DNA of 64,000 nucleotides. Origin: Cordilura impudica (lineage: Eukaryota > Arthropoda > Insecta > Diptera > Scathophagidae). The stretch is from NCBI GenBank assembly GCA_963682025.1, contig OY821519.1, forward strand, positions 100,994,585 through 101,058,584, read 5' to 3'. Below, piece by piece: positions 32,866-44,692 of the stretch. Numbering within the stretch: the stretch's first letter is position 1; each line of letters starts with the position of its first letter. The translations under genes were made by a program, and so were the position numbers. The notes below the pieces were generated by a model. That model was not told the DNA's origin. It ran no database searches and saw only the letters and a program-made list of their open reading frames with translations.

Positions 32866-35034
32866 TTTTATACCATTTGATCTCTGCTTCAGACTTATTT
32901 TTTGTCTCCCAGTGTAATACTCATTATTAAATTCACATTAAAACTTTTCTAAAAAAGGAGAAACAAAACTAAAAACATTCTCATGTAGGTCAAGGATTTG
33001 TTTTACAAATATATAATCAATATTAGTATAATGTTAGAACGAATAGAAAATTCTTTGACTATACGAAAAACAATAGACATGAACCTGTTTGAAAGGTCAA
33101 AATTATTAAATACTTTTTATTATTCCATTCACATAGAAATCATTTCAGCTATGATGATGTCCAAGAAAGTTCTTTTACATGTTCTTGTTTATAACAGTTC
33201 AACGTACATTAAAATGTTTAAGAAGACTAAACAAAGTAAAATTCGTGTTAAAACAAATCGTGTTTCTTTGTTTTGTTTTTGGGGACTTTTTAAGTACCAT
33301 TGAGAGGAAGAAGAAACTACTTATGGCAAAAACAAAAACATTATCATAAAATACACAAAAAAAAATGCACAAAGAATTATGAACAAAGTATGGAAAAAGT
33401 GAGTGATAATGGGCGGTATGTGACTTTTTGAACTTTACATACATATGTACATATATTTATGTATGTAAGCAAGGATATTGCCGTAAAATTGTAAGAGAAA
33501 CAAAAAAATAAAATAATGTAAAATAGAATTAAATGTATGTATTGCATGGATAATTTATGTTCTTTTCTTTTACACTTGTTATACTCTACATCTACATGGT
33601 ACTGTGTAAGCTGTATCTCCTTGAAGCTCCTCCCATTTTTGTATGATGAGTATACAAAATCAAGGGTAGGTTTTCAATATAATTTTTGTAGTTTTATTTA
33701 CTGTAAAATTGAATGCTACAAAACTACAAAATTCGTTTGGTTCATATACAGCATATATTGTTCTCTTTCTATTGCCCTCTTTTGTTTGCACCATTATCCT
33801 AGAATCGTTAAAATGTTCGTATGTATTTTGCAAGAATATGTTTTATTATCATGTTGTTGTCATATAAACCATTTTTATGATAATAGTTTCTGGGTTTTTT
33901 CTTCTTTTTGGCAGACTTTATATCATTTGAAATAAATGATAAATAGAAGAGAACTATTTGCAAATAAGTATAGTTCATTTGTTATGCAGAGTTGATAAAA
34001 ACTAAATGAAAAGTACTTTAGTTGCTTTGAATAAAATATATATTTTATTATAAATATTTAATTTTTACTATTGTGATGTTTTACTTTATTAAAAAAGAAG
34101 GTGAATGAATCTAAATGCTACGAACAAGCGAAGCGCTGGAAAAAATTAGCTGATGTAGCGATGAAGACAGTGACTCATTTGATGTAAAGTTTAATAAACA
34201 AAAATAAACTTTTCCAATTAGAAACGTTCAAAACTGCTGTCATTCTTTAAGCAGTACTTATAATTAGAGGTTGAAAAAAGCAAAATATTCAATAAAAAGT
34301 CATTGTTTAATAGTTTGTTTCTATGTTAACATGAAACATCATGTATTCCATAATATAGAAACTTAGCAAAGATATTTTTTTTGCCTAAGAAAATTGAAGG
34401 CAATTTCATTAACTAATTCAGATAGACAAAAATATATAAATGGACACGGAAAATGATGCTTAAGACCCACTTAAGTGTAGAAGAACATAGAGGTAACAGT
34501 TTTTCAAAAAATGCCATACCTTGAAGTAGACCTTGAAGTAACCGCTATACGTTAATGAAAATATTTCAAACTATCATGTGTTACTCTTTCACCAGTCTTA
34601 ATATAAATTTCAGATACCCTTTTTATTGTAACTTGCTTAGTTTTGGAGAAAAATGCATAATGTTACTCCAAGCCACTATTAAATACTAATTATTATTGGC
34701 AAAACCAGCGATAATGATAATGTCATTTGGTTTTCGTAAGTGCAATTTTCCTAAATTTCTACAATTAGCCCTAAAATAGGCTTACAGAATTGATTTAAAT
34801 AGTCGTAGAAATTGCTGACTATTCTGTTAGTTAGAATTAATATTATTTTTTATATTTTGCACCTGCCTCTTTTTTGGACTGTCGAATGGTTTGAAACCCC
34901 TCAATTACGTCATTTCTGCCGTATGAGTAAATTTTTCTCGACATTTTAGCCTTTTATGCAATAAATTAATGGACATATTGTAACTGAAACACGCTTTGTT
35001 TACTTTATGAAAAAATCTATATATGTATTTAGAA
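32866..35034. other. AT-rich spacer, 2.2 kb
   Basis: Open frames at 32998-33303 and 33537-33935 have no motif, and their composition matches the background. No element recognised. Confidence 0.45.
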
Positions 35035-35038
35035 AATT

Positions 35039-35774
35039 CTGCGGTTTTCTAGAATAACCGCGTATGTCATAAAATCAGAATGTTCAGGGGAGCCAAAAAA
35101 CGTTATGAAATTATGGGATCGATATAAAGATTTTAGAGCTTTTTATTTAACAGTCCTGTAGATATGGGCAAAAATACTTTATATAAAATTGTGAGTCAAA
35201 AATCTTCAGAGGAATAGATCCTAGAGAAGGACGAAAAAAACAATATGTAAATAACACTTAAAACAACTTATGTCGACAAACGTCGTTTTCTTTGAAAAAA
35301 AAATCTACCAATGCAACCACCCATATAGGCATAAGTTGTTGGGGCTTGAAAAATTGATTTTTTTTGTTCGTCAACAAAAAGTTAACGGGACTTAGGATGA
35401 GAATATAACATTGCATCAAGAATAATAGTGACAAAAAATTACATAAATAAACACAAAATTTTTATAAGTGGTTTTAAACTGAAAAGTAATCCAAAATTAT
35501 TTTGCATTTTTTTCATTAATATCAGCGTATGTGTCGTTTCTGAGAAAATAATTTGTCAGCGATCAATCGTAGGTTGACATACGTCGTTAGTGCTGCAAAA
35601 TAATTTAATAAACATTTAAGTTACGTCGTTATTTAAATAAAAAACTCAGAAACGGTCAATATTTTTGTTAAAAAAATTGAACACATCGAAAGAGCGTTAC
35701 AAATTAATATATTTGGTATCGTTAACTCAAAACTGACAAAAATGGACATACGCGGTTATTCCAGAAAACCACAG
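35039..35774. mobile_element. TIR element with CTGTGGTTTTCT ends, copy 1 (736 bp)
   Basis: Left end CTGCGGTTTTCTAGAATAAC, then CGCGTATGTC; the right end is its complement with two mismatches in 30. AATT flanks both sides (35035-35038, 35775-35778). GACATACG-type words recur subterminally. A second copy in opposite orientation lies at 49571-50325. No transposase is encoded. Confidence 0.88.
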
Positions 35775-35831
35775 AATTCCGTTATAAAAAGACTCATAAA
35801 AATGAGAAATAATATCTGTGGTCATAACTGA

Positions 35832-35890
35832 TAACCGCCTAAGTCGACTTAAGAACGACTTGAGTTATGTATGCTATCGAATTCTACTAA
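35832..35890 (-). repeat. Fragment of the TAACCGCCTAAGTC element
   Basis: Matches the reverse complement of 6445-6506, including GAACGACTTGAGTTATGTAT. It is cut off about 40 bp before family I copy E. Confidence 0.75.
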
Positions 35891-35926
35891 AAAAAACTTT
35901 GTACTAATGTGAAATCGCCATTATTT

Positions 35927-36652
35927 TTATACCCTATATTACTATGTGGTTTGGGTATAATGACTTTGTGCTGCTGTTTGCAACTACCAAAAATATTTGA
36001 CTTAGACCCATCTCTTATTATACCGATCGAATCAGAATCACTTTCTGAGTCGATTTATCGATGTCCGTCCGTCCGTCCGTCCGTCCGTCCGTCCATTGTA
36101 ATCAAACTGCAGGTCGCAAATATGAAAATATTTTGATGAAATTTTATATATAAGCTTTTATCGGCCATGGGGCGAACGGTATTGAAATTCAGTCCATGTT
36201 CAGACCTAGTCCCCACACAAGTGACCCCTATGAAATCGTCATAAAATGCCATAAGATCCAAATTATCATATAGATCGCAGTCAACTTGGGTTTGTATGTG
36301 TTTATTATATCCATTAATCAGTAGTCCAAAACTGATCCCTATAGGATAATTATTAGTCATAGCCCCCCATACAAAGCTGCTTCCCGATCTTCACTTAAAT
36401 CTATAAAAAAAACCAAAATATTGCACAGATTTTTCTCAAATTTGGTTTTTATATATTTTTTCAATATATAAGTGACTTTACGAAATATGGTCAGGATTGG
36501 TGCATTTTTCAACCTAATCCCCATAAAAAATATAGCACCCGATGTGAACTTTTTCATATCTGCAGCCAAAAAAATTAATAATAATGTCACTCAAATTTGG
36601 TTTATGCTAATATTCTACATCCAATTAGTTGGACCGAAGAGTTAGGGTATAA
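35927..36652 (-). repeat. Dispersed repeat family I, copy E
   Basis: It starts with the 3' end (TATACCCTATATTACTATGTGG region), has a (CCGT)n core at 36063-36093, and lacks the palindromic head. Confidence 0.88.
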
Positions 36653-36799
36653 AAATAGCGAAAATGAAATAGCAAAAAAACGTGTCATTTGGTTTTTGAT
36701 TGGACTATAAACGATTTGCATTTTGATTTTGTTATAAATGAAAAAATCATACATTTTTTTTATTAGGATTTTTATTCGAACGGTTAATTATGGAACATT

Positions 36800-37745
36800 C
36801 AAATAATTTCCTCGACTGGCGTTACAGTAGTCCATACGACGAACCGAATTTTCTAGTACATTTTCGACAGTATGGAGCCGTATTTTATCAATGATTGCAC
36901 TAATTCCTTTTTTAGTGCTTCAATCGACGCTGCTTCGTTACGGTAACACTCATGTTTAACAGCTCCCCACAAATAATAGTCCAACGCAATCAAACGCAAT
37001 CAAACGCAAACGGTTACTAATACGAGATCCAAACTTGCCACGCAAAAGATTGTTTCACGGCTTGTTTGGCACGGCGCGAACTTGAAACCAAATGTTGTCC
37101 AGATCCATACCTTCGAAAATGGGCCACAAATATCCAGGTATCATTGCATGGTAGTGCTCACCGTTCACTGTAATGCATTTGCCTTCCGCATCTTCGAAGA
37201 AAAATGGCTCAATGATACCGCCAGCCCAAAAACCACACCAGGCATGTGTGGATTTTCTTTGCGACAATTTGGGTTCGACAGAAAATATGATTTTTCGATA
37301 AAAAAATGCTCATCTTCTTCCAAGCATTCCGTAGCCCATACGTTTTTACTATTTCCTAACGACTCATTTCGTAAACCGCATATATTAAGGCCTAGTTAGC
37401 CACACGTTGTTAAAATGTATCCCTACCGTAAATGTAACGTTGGAATTTAGTGCAATTATAAAACCAAACTTTATCAGCTGTTCACAAATGTCGCATACAA
37501 ACGTAGCAAAAATCTATTTTCAACAGATTGGGACGTTCCGGTTACGTGACAGTTGAATTCGGTAACTGCTCTAAATGCTTTTCATGTAACAGAAAAAAAC
37601 AGCTGACACGTTTGGTTATGGTTACGTGTGGCTAACTAGGCCTTTATACTAACTTCTTGTCATAACAGAGCTGATATTTGTGTTACCATACTCAAAATAA
37701 CCAGTAGTTCGAAATTCATACATTAGAGGGACCACCCTGTATATA
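36800..37745 (-). pseudogene. DD41D-type mariner transposase relic, interrupted by a MITE
   Basis: Minus-strand pieces resemble the intact transposase at 60520-61599: near 37340 CLEEDEHFFIEKS, at 37267-37085 GKCITVNGEHYHAMIPGYLW then PIFEGMDLDNIWFQ, and at 37000-36810 LIALDYYLWGAVKHECYRN. The segment carrying the second catalytic Asp is deleted or replaced. A TATACAGGGTGGTCCCTC-type sequence at 37724-37745 (reverse) looks like a mariner terminus. The MITE at 37388-37643 lies inside. Confidence 0.75.
37388..37643 (-). mobile_element. MITE with TTA target duplication, copy 2
   Basis: Ends AGGCCTAGTTAGCCACACGT on both sides; 20-bp TIRs are identical. TTA at 37385-37387 and 37644-37646. The sequence matches 1871-2124 in reverse orientation, including CTGTTACATGAAAAGCATTT. 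Confidence 0.93.
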
Positions 37746-37899
37746 TATTAAGCTATCAAAAACGGAAAACAAAATTTAAATTAATTGACCATAATTGAAA
37801 TAATCGAAAAAAAAAACCACTAAGTAAAGAAGAGCACAAGCCAATTACAAAGATTTGTAATTCTAGTTATTTTCTGTAATAAATTAATATTTTGCATGC

Positions 37900-38095
37900 A
37901 ATCCCTTGGTCCTTATAAATGTTTCGAGTCTCTTGGAGATGGATACGACTAATTTTTGGTAATACTCATTCGGTGTTTTTTGTTGCAATTATTTAAGTCG
38001 TGACTGCCGTTTCTCCAAGTTTGGCTTGTCCACTACTTTTCGTCTATCAGTAGTTTTTGTGCGCTATTTTTTGGCATACTAAATGAATTCCAGAT
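37900..38095 (-). pseudogene. Tc1 transposase C-terminus relic
   Basis: Minus strand: EYYQKLVVSISKRLETFIRT then KGLHAKY and a stop, the usual Tc1 C-terminal helix. Preceding bases (38095-37990) are frame-broken. Catalytic parts are absent. Confidence 0.65.
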
Positions 38096-38299
38096 TTCTT
38101 ATATATTTTTAAATATAAAAATGTACACATCTAGACTATTTGTATATTGCAAACATTTTATGTAGATTAGATTAATAGAGGAACAATAATATTTTACCAT
38201 GGTGTCCGGGTTTGGCTTGAAGTGACTGTATTTTTTTTTCAAAGTTTCATATAAGTACTACTATGTTAAAATGAAAAGTTGACTTTTGTTGTATATTAA

Positions 38300-38795
38300 A
38301 AAATCTATTTTTTTTTTCAAATTAATTTCAACGCCTTTAATGTTGCCAATGATTTTTCCAATCCTCGATTTCTAGGTTGGCCCTTAAAGCGCACAGAGTT
38401 TTGGTTTTTATCTCCTTAATCGATCCAGAAGTCGTACGGTGCTAAATGAAGCATGTTTTTTGGGTAATGGTCTCGAAGAACAAATGCAGTGAGAGATGGT
38501 ACATTATCGATGTGAAAAACCAGAATTTGTCTGCCCATAATTCTGGCCTCTAATAATACTCTTTCCTAATAGCTTAGACCTGCGGAAGGAATTCAGAATG
38601 CATCAAACCCTGATAACGCAGAAAACTTTTAACTTGACCTTGATTTTTTAACAATTCTGGCGTGATCTTTTAGTCTTTCTTGAACTTATACATGAATATT
38701 GATTGATTTTCCGGATGTTTTGGGGTGATAGGTACAGATTCAAATTTCATCACCAATAATGATACGTTTAATTTTATTTCAGTAGTCAGCATTGT
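38300..38795 (-). pseudogene. mariner (MLE) transposase relic
   Basis: Minus-strand fragments IIIGDEIWICTYHPKT-like (first Asp), FHIDNVPSLTAFVLRDHYPK (second Asp) and LHLAPYDFWID (third Asp region) are in the order of mariner DD34D transposases. Many frame breaks; internal deletions. Confidence 0.7.
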
Positions 38796-39645
38796 TTGAG
38801 GTATATAAATGTTGCGCTCTTTTTCAACAAAATATATTCAAATATGCTGAAATCCTACAAAGTAGGTATACAAAAATATATCGGAGAAAATTTAATATAT
38901 GTACTGTTGCACTTCGTTATGGACAAATCGCAATCCGCATGCAGTTCAAACATCTAAACATTAGTTTCCACAGTAATATATTGATCTTCAGAACTGAACT
39001 TTATTTTTGTATCATAATGCACAACAAGGTCTGTATGTGTAATTTTAAAATCTTTGATGATATATTTTGTCTGCATTTGAGAAACTCTTTGTAACTTTCT
39101 TTGTTTTATCCTCATACTGCGTCAAGTTTTAACATTATTGCAAGTACAATTCTATTATGTATTCCAATCAAGTTTTTCCGTTATACAGCAATAATCTTTT
39201 AAAAATGCCAATAAGTCAATCTTCCCCCTGTAAAAGTGGCGGTGAAAATAAGAAAGAAAACGAAAAGCAAATGTAACAGGTCATCAAAGTAATCCCATAA
39301 ACATTAAAGGTGAGAAGAAAGCAATAAAAAATTCGATTACCATAAAAAAGTAATTTGTATAAATTTTTTTTTACTTTGCTTTTTCCATAAGAACAAGATG
39401 GAATATATTCATACCTAGATGAAGTTGGAGAAAGAAAACTCTAAAGAAAATAAAATAAAAACAAAGAACTTTTAAAATTAAAACAAATAAAGATTAATTG
39501 TTATTTGATGTTGATGTTGTTTGACACCAACAGATTGCGTGGGGATTTTTCAGTTAATGCTAAAAGACAATCGAATTTGCTAATAATTTTATTGAAATAT
39601 CAACGCAGAATGGTTGTATTGCTGCTAGCCGATTTTTTGTTACCG
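38796..39645. other. AT-rich spacer
   Basis: An open frame at 38792-39094 has no recognised motif. Nothing else supported. Confidence 0.45.
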
Positions 39646-39990
39646 ATGTTTTGTTCTACCGTTTTATCCCGATTTTGACCAAACGTATATTATTTGAAAG
39701 GTATTTCTTTTTAGTTGTTCTCCAGAATTACTGATTTTTAAATTTTTTCCTTTATTTTGAGTAAATTGCATTTAAAGTTGCTACTAACACATACATTAAA
39801 TTATACATTTGCTATGTGTGTGTTTAAATTAAATTGGTTAATGTGTTTGTTAATGAGTTTGTTATATTCATTCACAATACAAATACAAAAAAATAATAAA
39901 ACGAAAAAGTATTGGTTTGTGAATTGGCTAAGTTGAAAAATAAAGTTGCCTAGAAATTGAACTCGAATTTCGAGCGCTGGAATCTGCTAT
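39646..39990 (+). repeat. Dispersed repeat family II, copy 1
   Basis: CTACCGTTTTATCCCGATTT, then GACCAAACGTATATTATTT ... CTCGAATTTCGAGCGCTGG matches 59158-59490 over its length. No ORF. Confidence 0.88.
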
Positions 39991-42527
39991 TTTGAATTTT
40001 TAACCTAATAGCCTATAGAGTCCCTTTCAAGGAACGATTGCATGTCGCCACCATATTTCAATCGTGTGGACTGAAAGAATTTCACTTACCTGCAAATCTG
40101 GTGTTGATTATTTAATTAATATAAAATGTGGTGGACAGTGTACTTTTTATTACCAAAAAATATGGAAAACTGAATGAAACAAATTTTCAAAGCTCGTGCC
40201 AGTTAAATAAAAATTAAACGAATCTAGTAATTGTTATTTTTCTTAACTTTTTCGCTAAGCTAATTAATTGCAAGAAATAAATTTAATTAATTTTGAAGTC
40301 GTAATTTGTGTAGTCAAGAATGTTGCATTGTCAAAGAAAAAAATGCTTGGTGTACGAAGGGCTAGTGTATCAATTTAATGCTACTTTATTATTGTAAATT
40401 TCTTTCAAATGAACTTGCAAGACGTTTAAAAGCCAAAGATACAAAAGACTTAAAAGAACTCTGCAATTAAGTTGAATTCAAGAATTAAAAAGTAAAAGCG
40501 GTTTAATTTTCTTTTAAAATTATGTGCGTCACTTGAAATCTGATGTGTTTTTTTTTATTTATATCAAACAACAAAAGTTTTTTTTAACTGATACAAATAT
40601 CGAGCTTTGGAAGTAAAAATTCAGGAAAAAAAAATCAACTTTCTAATTTGTTTTTTTTTTGGCTTCCGCAAAGTAACTTTCTTTTCCAATTATTGCTAGA
40701 AACTCCCACTAATCAAATACACAAATATGTACAAAGAGGCATAAGGTCACGACTCAATTCTTTTATAGTCGATATACGAGTATGTATAAATACATTTGTG
40801 GTCATGTTTATGGTGTGACATCCCATCTCTTCCTCAATTAACTGTGTAACTCCTGTCAACAGGCATGTGACTGACTAATACAAGAGCTTTTCATAAACAT
40901 TGCCCGGGGGGTGGGGGGCAAAATTGACTATATCGAGCTGGTTGTAGTAGCTGTGGTGGTATAAATGTATATAACCGTTGAAGTTGGCAACACAACTTAA
41001 TACAGTGAAAGTTAAATGAAGCTGATTGTTATACACTTGAATGAATATTCGAATTGATTTAACCCCTCATCAAAAACATTTCGTATTTGGTGAAATAAGT
41101 TTGCATTTATTTTTTTGTTTTTTTCGTTATGTTTGTAACGAAAAGTTTTTTTCTATAGAGTTTCAAAAATGTTTGATTAGGATTGTTATTAGAAACTATT
41201 GTTGCAATGTTGGTGTTATTGATTGGCAGGCATATGATATGATGGGGTATTATTGAATAATTTTTCAAACTGATTTCATATGTGTAATAATTGTACGTAT
41301 GTACGTACGTACGTATGTGCATGTTTATAGAAAATCTTTTTCCAATGACTGATTTTTTGGGAAAATTATTTGTGTAAAAATCACATATGACTAACATTTT
41401 TTATGGGAATGCCCTTAGGCTTAATTTTTTTTTATATATATAATAATATTCCTTCAATTTTGTTTCCTCTTCCTAGAAGAAATTAAAATCTCAGTTGTAT
41501 ATTATTGTTTTTGATAATGTTCTTTCTAATCACCAATTAAAAGCATTTGGGGAAAAATTTAATTTCATTATTTAAAAGTTTTCTTCATTCTATCCTTAAA
41601 AAAGAACTTCTAACAAACATATTCACAGTGATAATCTTAATAATTACATATGAAACTAATTTATTTTTGTTACACACAACTATGTACGAGTCTGTAAGTA
41701 GATCTATGGAATCTTCCTTCCAAAACACACGACTAGATGTCTGTACATTCATGCAATATGCAAATGTTCCACCTTTTAATGTGTATTTAGATAAAAAGGG
41801 GCTCGTGTGTATCGTAAAATATGTCATATTTTAACAAAAATTACAATAAACCCATTTACACACCGTGCACTTTTAATTGTTCCATACATTCATTTACAGC
41901 CATATAATGAATGGATGTGTGTTACGTATCCTTGAGTGGGATACAAGTTATTTCCAGTTCTAAATATGGGTGTGGGTGTGTGTAGATACATACATGTATT
42001 TAATAGAGAAAATTTTTGTAGTCTTTTAGACAAAAACCTTTTCTATTCAAAAGTATTCACATATGAATAAGAGATGCTAATGAAGCTGTAATGAATATTT
42101 GTAATGGTTACAGGAAAGATTATTTTATATGACAAAACCGAATTTATTTTACCCTGTACGAAATTATTTGCTTCTACTGATATGAAACAGTTTTTAATAA
42201 GTACATACATAGAAGCCAAAGGATTTAAATAATCGTTGTTAATAAATTAGTCGTCATAGAAACCAGTTTGACAGGATAATATAAAGATTTTTATCGATTT
42301 ATTTCAAGATCGCCCTATACATAGTTATTCAAAGATAATAAGAAACTTAAGAAATCCACGATTATGATCTGTAATTTTTGATGTGTAAACATCTATACGC
42401 GCAGGGGGGTAAATTTCTATTTCACAATACAATCACAAAAACAGCGTAACATGTAAGACGTAAGATAAAATCGGTGTGACTTGTGGTTGTATTGGTGAAA
42501 AAATTATGATATGTAATAACCTGTGTG
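39991..42527. other. Spacer, 2.5 kb, with weak gene-like signals
   Basis: It holds a consensus minus-strand splice donor (ATTTGCAG|GTAAGTG) at about 40088-40101, a TATAAATG box at 40960 and a TACG-rich simple repeat at 41294-41317. No recognised exon or element. ORFs at 41041-41834 have no motif. Confidence 0.4.
40955..41020 (+). promoter_or_regulatory. Candidate TATA promoter
   Basis: TATAAATG at 40960-40967 lies 56 bp upstream of an ATG at 41016 that begins MKLIVIHL but stops after 13 codons. No downstream donor was found, so this may be chance. Confidence 0.18.
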
Positions 42528-43813
42528 AAAATGAAAAATGAAAAGTGAAAATTAAAAAATGAAAAATAAAAAATTAAAAATTAACAAGTAAGAAAATAAT
42601 AGTCGGTCTAGACCGACTATATGATACCCTATACCATGCCTTTAGAGACCCTATCTAATAGGCCCAACTAACCGGACATAGAAAATAAGCATAAACCAAA
42701 TTTGAGTGGGATTTTTATAAATTTTTTAGCTGTAGCTATGAAAAAGTTCATATCGGATGCTATATCTATATAAATAAGCATAAACCATAAACTAGGCCCA
42801 AAAATGGACCGATCCTGACTATGTTTGGTAAAGTCTCTTGTATTTTGCAAAAATATATACAAACAAAATTTGAGAAGAATCAGTGCAATATTTTTGTTTT
42901 TTGATAGATTTAAGTGAAGATCGGGAAGCAGCCCTATATGGGGCCTATGACTAAGATTTGTCCATAGGTATCATTTTTGGACTACTCATTAATGGATGTA
43001 ATAAACGCATATAAACCCAATTTGAGTAAGATCTAATTGGGTTTTATGGCAATTTATGTCGATTTCATAGGGGTCATTTGTATGGGAGCTAGGTCTGAAC
43101 ACGGACCTATTCTCAATGGCGTCCATCCTATGGCCGACAAAAGCTTATGTACCAAATTTCATCAAAATATATGCATATTTGCGACCTGCAGTTTGATTAC
43201 AAGGTTTACATGGACACACAGACGGACGGACGAACGGACGGACGGACAAACATCGTTAAATCGAATCAGTTAGTGATTCTGATTCGATCGGTATAATAAA
43301 AGATGGGTCTAGGTCAAATATTTTTGGTAGTTACAAACAGCAGCACAAAGTCATTATACCCAAACCACATAGTGGTATAGGGTATCAATATGAAAAATGA
43401 AAAATAAAAAATAAAAAATGAAAAATGATACATGAAAAATAAAAAATGAAAAGTAAAAAATGAAAAATAAAAAATTAAAAATTAAAAACAAAATGAAAAA
43501 TAAAAACTGAAATGTGAAAAACGAAAAATTAAAAATGAAAAATGAAAATTAAAAAATGAAAAATGAAAAATAAAACTGAAAAATAAAAAATAAAAATTAA
43601 AATATAAAAAATGAAAAAATAAAAATGAAAAAAAAAATTAAAAATAAAAAATTAATAAAACATTAAAAATAAAAAATGAAAAATGAATAACGAAAAATTA
43701 AAAATGAAAAGTAAAAAACGAAAAACGAAAAATTAAAAATAAAACATGAAACATGAAAAATAAAAAATGAAAAACGAAAAATAAAAATAAAGAACGAAAA
43801 ATTAAAAATTAAC
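42528..43813 (+). repeat. AAAAATGA/AAAAATAA simple satellite, split by family I
   Basis: Runs of GAAAAATGAAAAATAAAAAA-type units occupy 42528-42582 and 43387-43813. The intervening 42583-43385 is a family I copy. Confidence 0.92.
42583..43385 (+). repeat. Dispersed repeat family I, copy F (full length, inside satellite)
   Basis: Carries the TAGTCGGTCTAGACCGACTA head, (GACG)n core at 43221-43249 and the CCACATAGTGGTATAGGGTA end. A small internal duplication repeats AAATAAGCATAAACCA at about 42682 and 42772. Confidence 0.93.
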
Positions 43814-43834
43814 GGGTTGAAATAACAAATAATA

Positions 43835-44690
43835 CAGTGTTGTCATGTTAGCATTTTAGTTGCTAGATTTAGCAACTTTTTTTGTCGTTTAGCATCCATA
43901 ATGTATAAAAAGATGCCAGATTCTAACTTTGCATCTTTTATTAATAAAAAGTTGCTTTAACATACAATTATACAATTTTAAATTTAATGGTATTGATTTG
44001 TTTTAATTTCTCAAAATGTAATATGAGAAATTTGTGTACTACTCTTTTTACCTTTCTGCTCGTTTCTTTCAATAAATATAACAACATTTTTAAATAGAAG
44101 ATTGTAAACAGCAACAAAAGTTGTTAATGAAAAAGTCGAGTGCCAAAAAATATTATTTTGTAAAAAAAATGGCAAAATTTTCTTTACAAAACACATTAAA
44201 CCGGTTAAAAGAACCGATAACCAATATATTAGAAGAGTTTAAATTTAGATCATCTGAAACAGAAAAAACAGAACAATATTGGGATACAACAGTGAATACA
44301 ACCTCTTTATGGAATGAAGTTAATAATTTCAAAAATTCTATTGGCGAAAATCCATTTAAAGAGTTATCCACATTTGTATTGTCTTTATTAGTTTTGTCTT
44401 TCTCAAAAGCCGGAGTTGAACGTTTGTTTAGTTTAATGGCTTTAGTTAAAAGCAAACTTTGCAACAGAATAAAATCCGAGTTGTTATGTTCTATACAATA
44501 TACAATATACTTACAATATACCGATCGTCATAAAAATATCAGAGCCAAGAAGAACTTGAAGATGAAGACCTCACAGAAATATTAGATTCAATAAACCAAT
44601 TATTGTAATATACTCGTATCTTTTGTAATGTAAATTCTGTTATATTTGAAATTAAAAAAACATATCTCTAAAATTAAAAGTATTTAATTT
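43835..44690 (+). mobile_element. hAT element relic, right side lost
   Basis: CAGTGTTGTCATGTTAGC at 43835 resembles a hAT terminus, followed within 300 bp by the C-terminal part of a hAT transposase. The central coding region is missing and the right end is not found; the adjoining LINE border is at about 44693. Confidence 0.6.
44121..44608 (+). pseudogene. hAT transposase C-terminus (dimerisation domain)
   Basis: The frame contains LWNEVNNFKNSIGENPFKEL, STFVLSLLVLSFSKAGVERL and FSLMALVKSKLCNRIKSELL, matching the hAT C-terminal dimerisation region (A/G-x-V-E-R-x-F-S, then K-x-R-N-R-x). The authentic end (EELEDEDLTEILDSINQLL, stop at 44608) is in another frame after about 44545, so one frameshift is present. 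N-terminal and catalytic parts are absent. Confidence 0.82.
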
Positions 44691-44692
44691 AA

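Noticed and set aside
33537..33935. 132-codon Cys/Phe/Tyr-rich ORF that looks like a membrane protein
   Set aside because: Composition follows the AT-rich background; no signal peptide plus domain pattern or homologue comes to mind.
36063..36093. (CCGT)n microsatellite
   Set aside because: Not independent; it is the GACG core of family I copy E. The same holds at 21391 and 43221.
41294..41317. Palindromic TACGTACGTACG run as an operator-like site
   Set aside because: Simple tetranucleotide repeat, no supporting context.
42528..43813. Possible CRISPR-like or regularly spaced array
   Set aside because: Contiguous A-rich satellite without unique spacers, in a eukaryotic genome.
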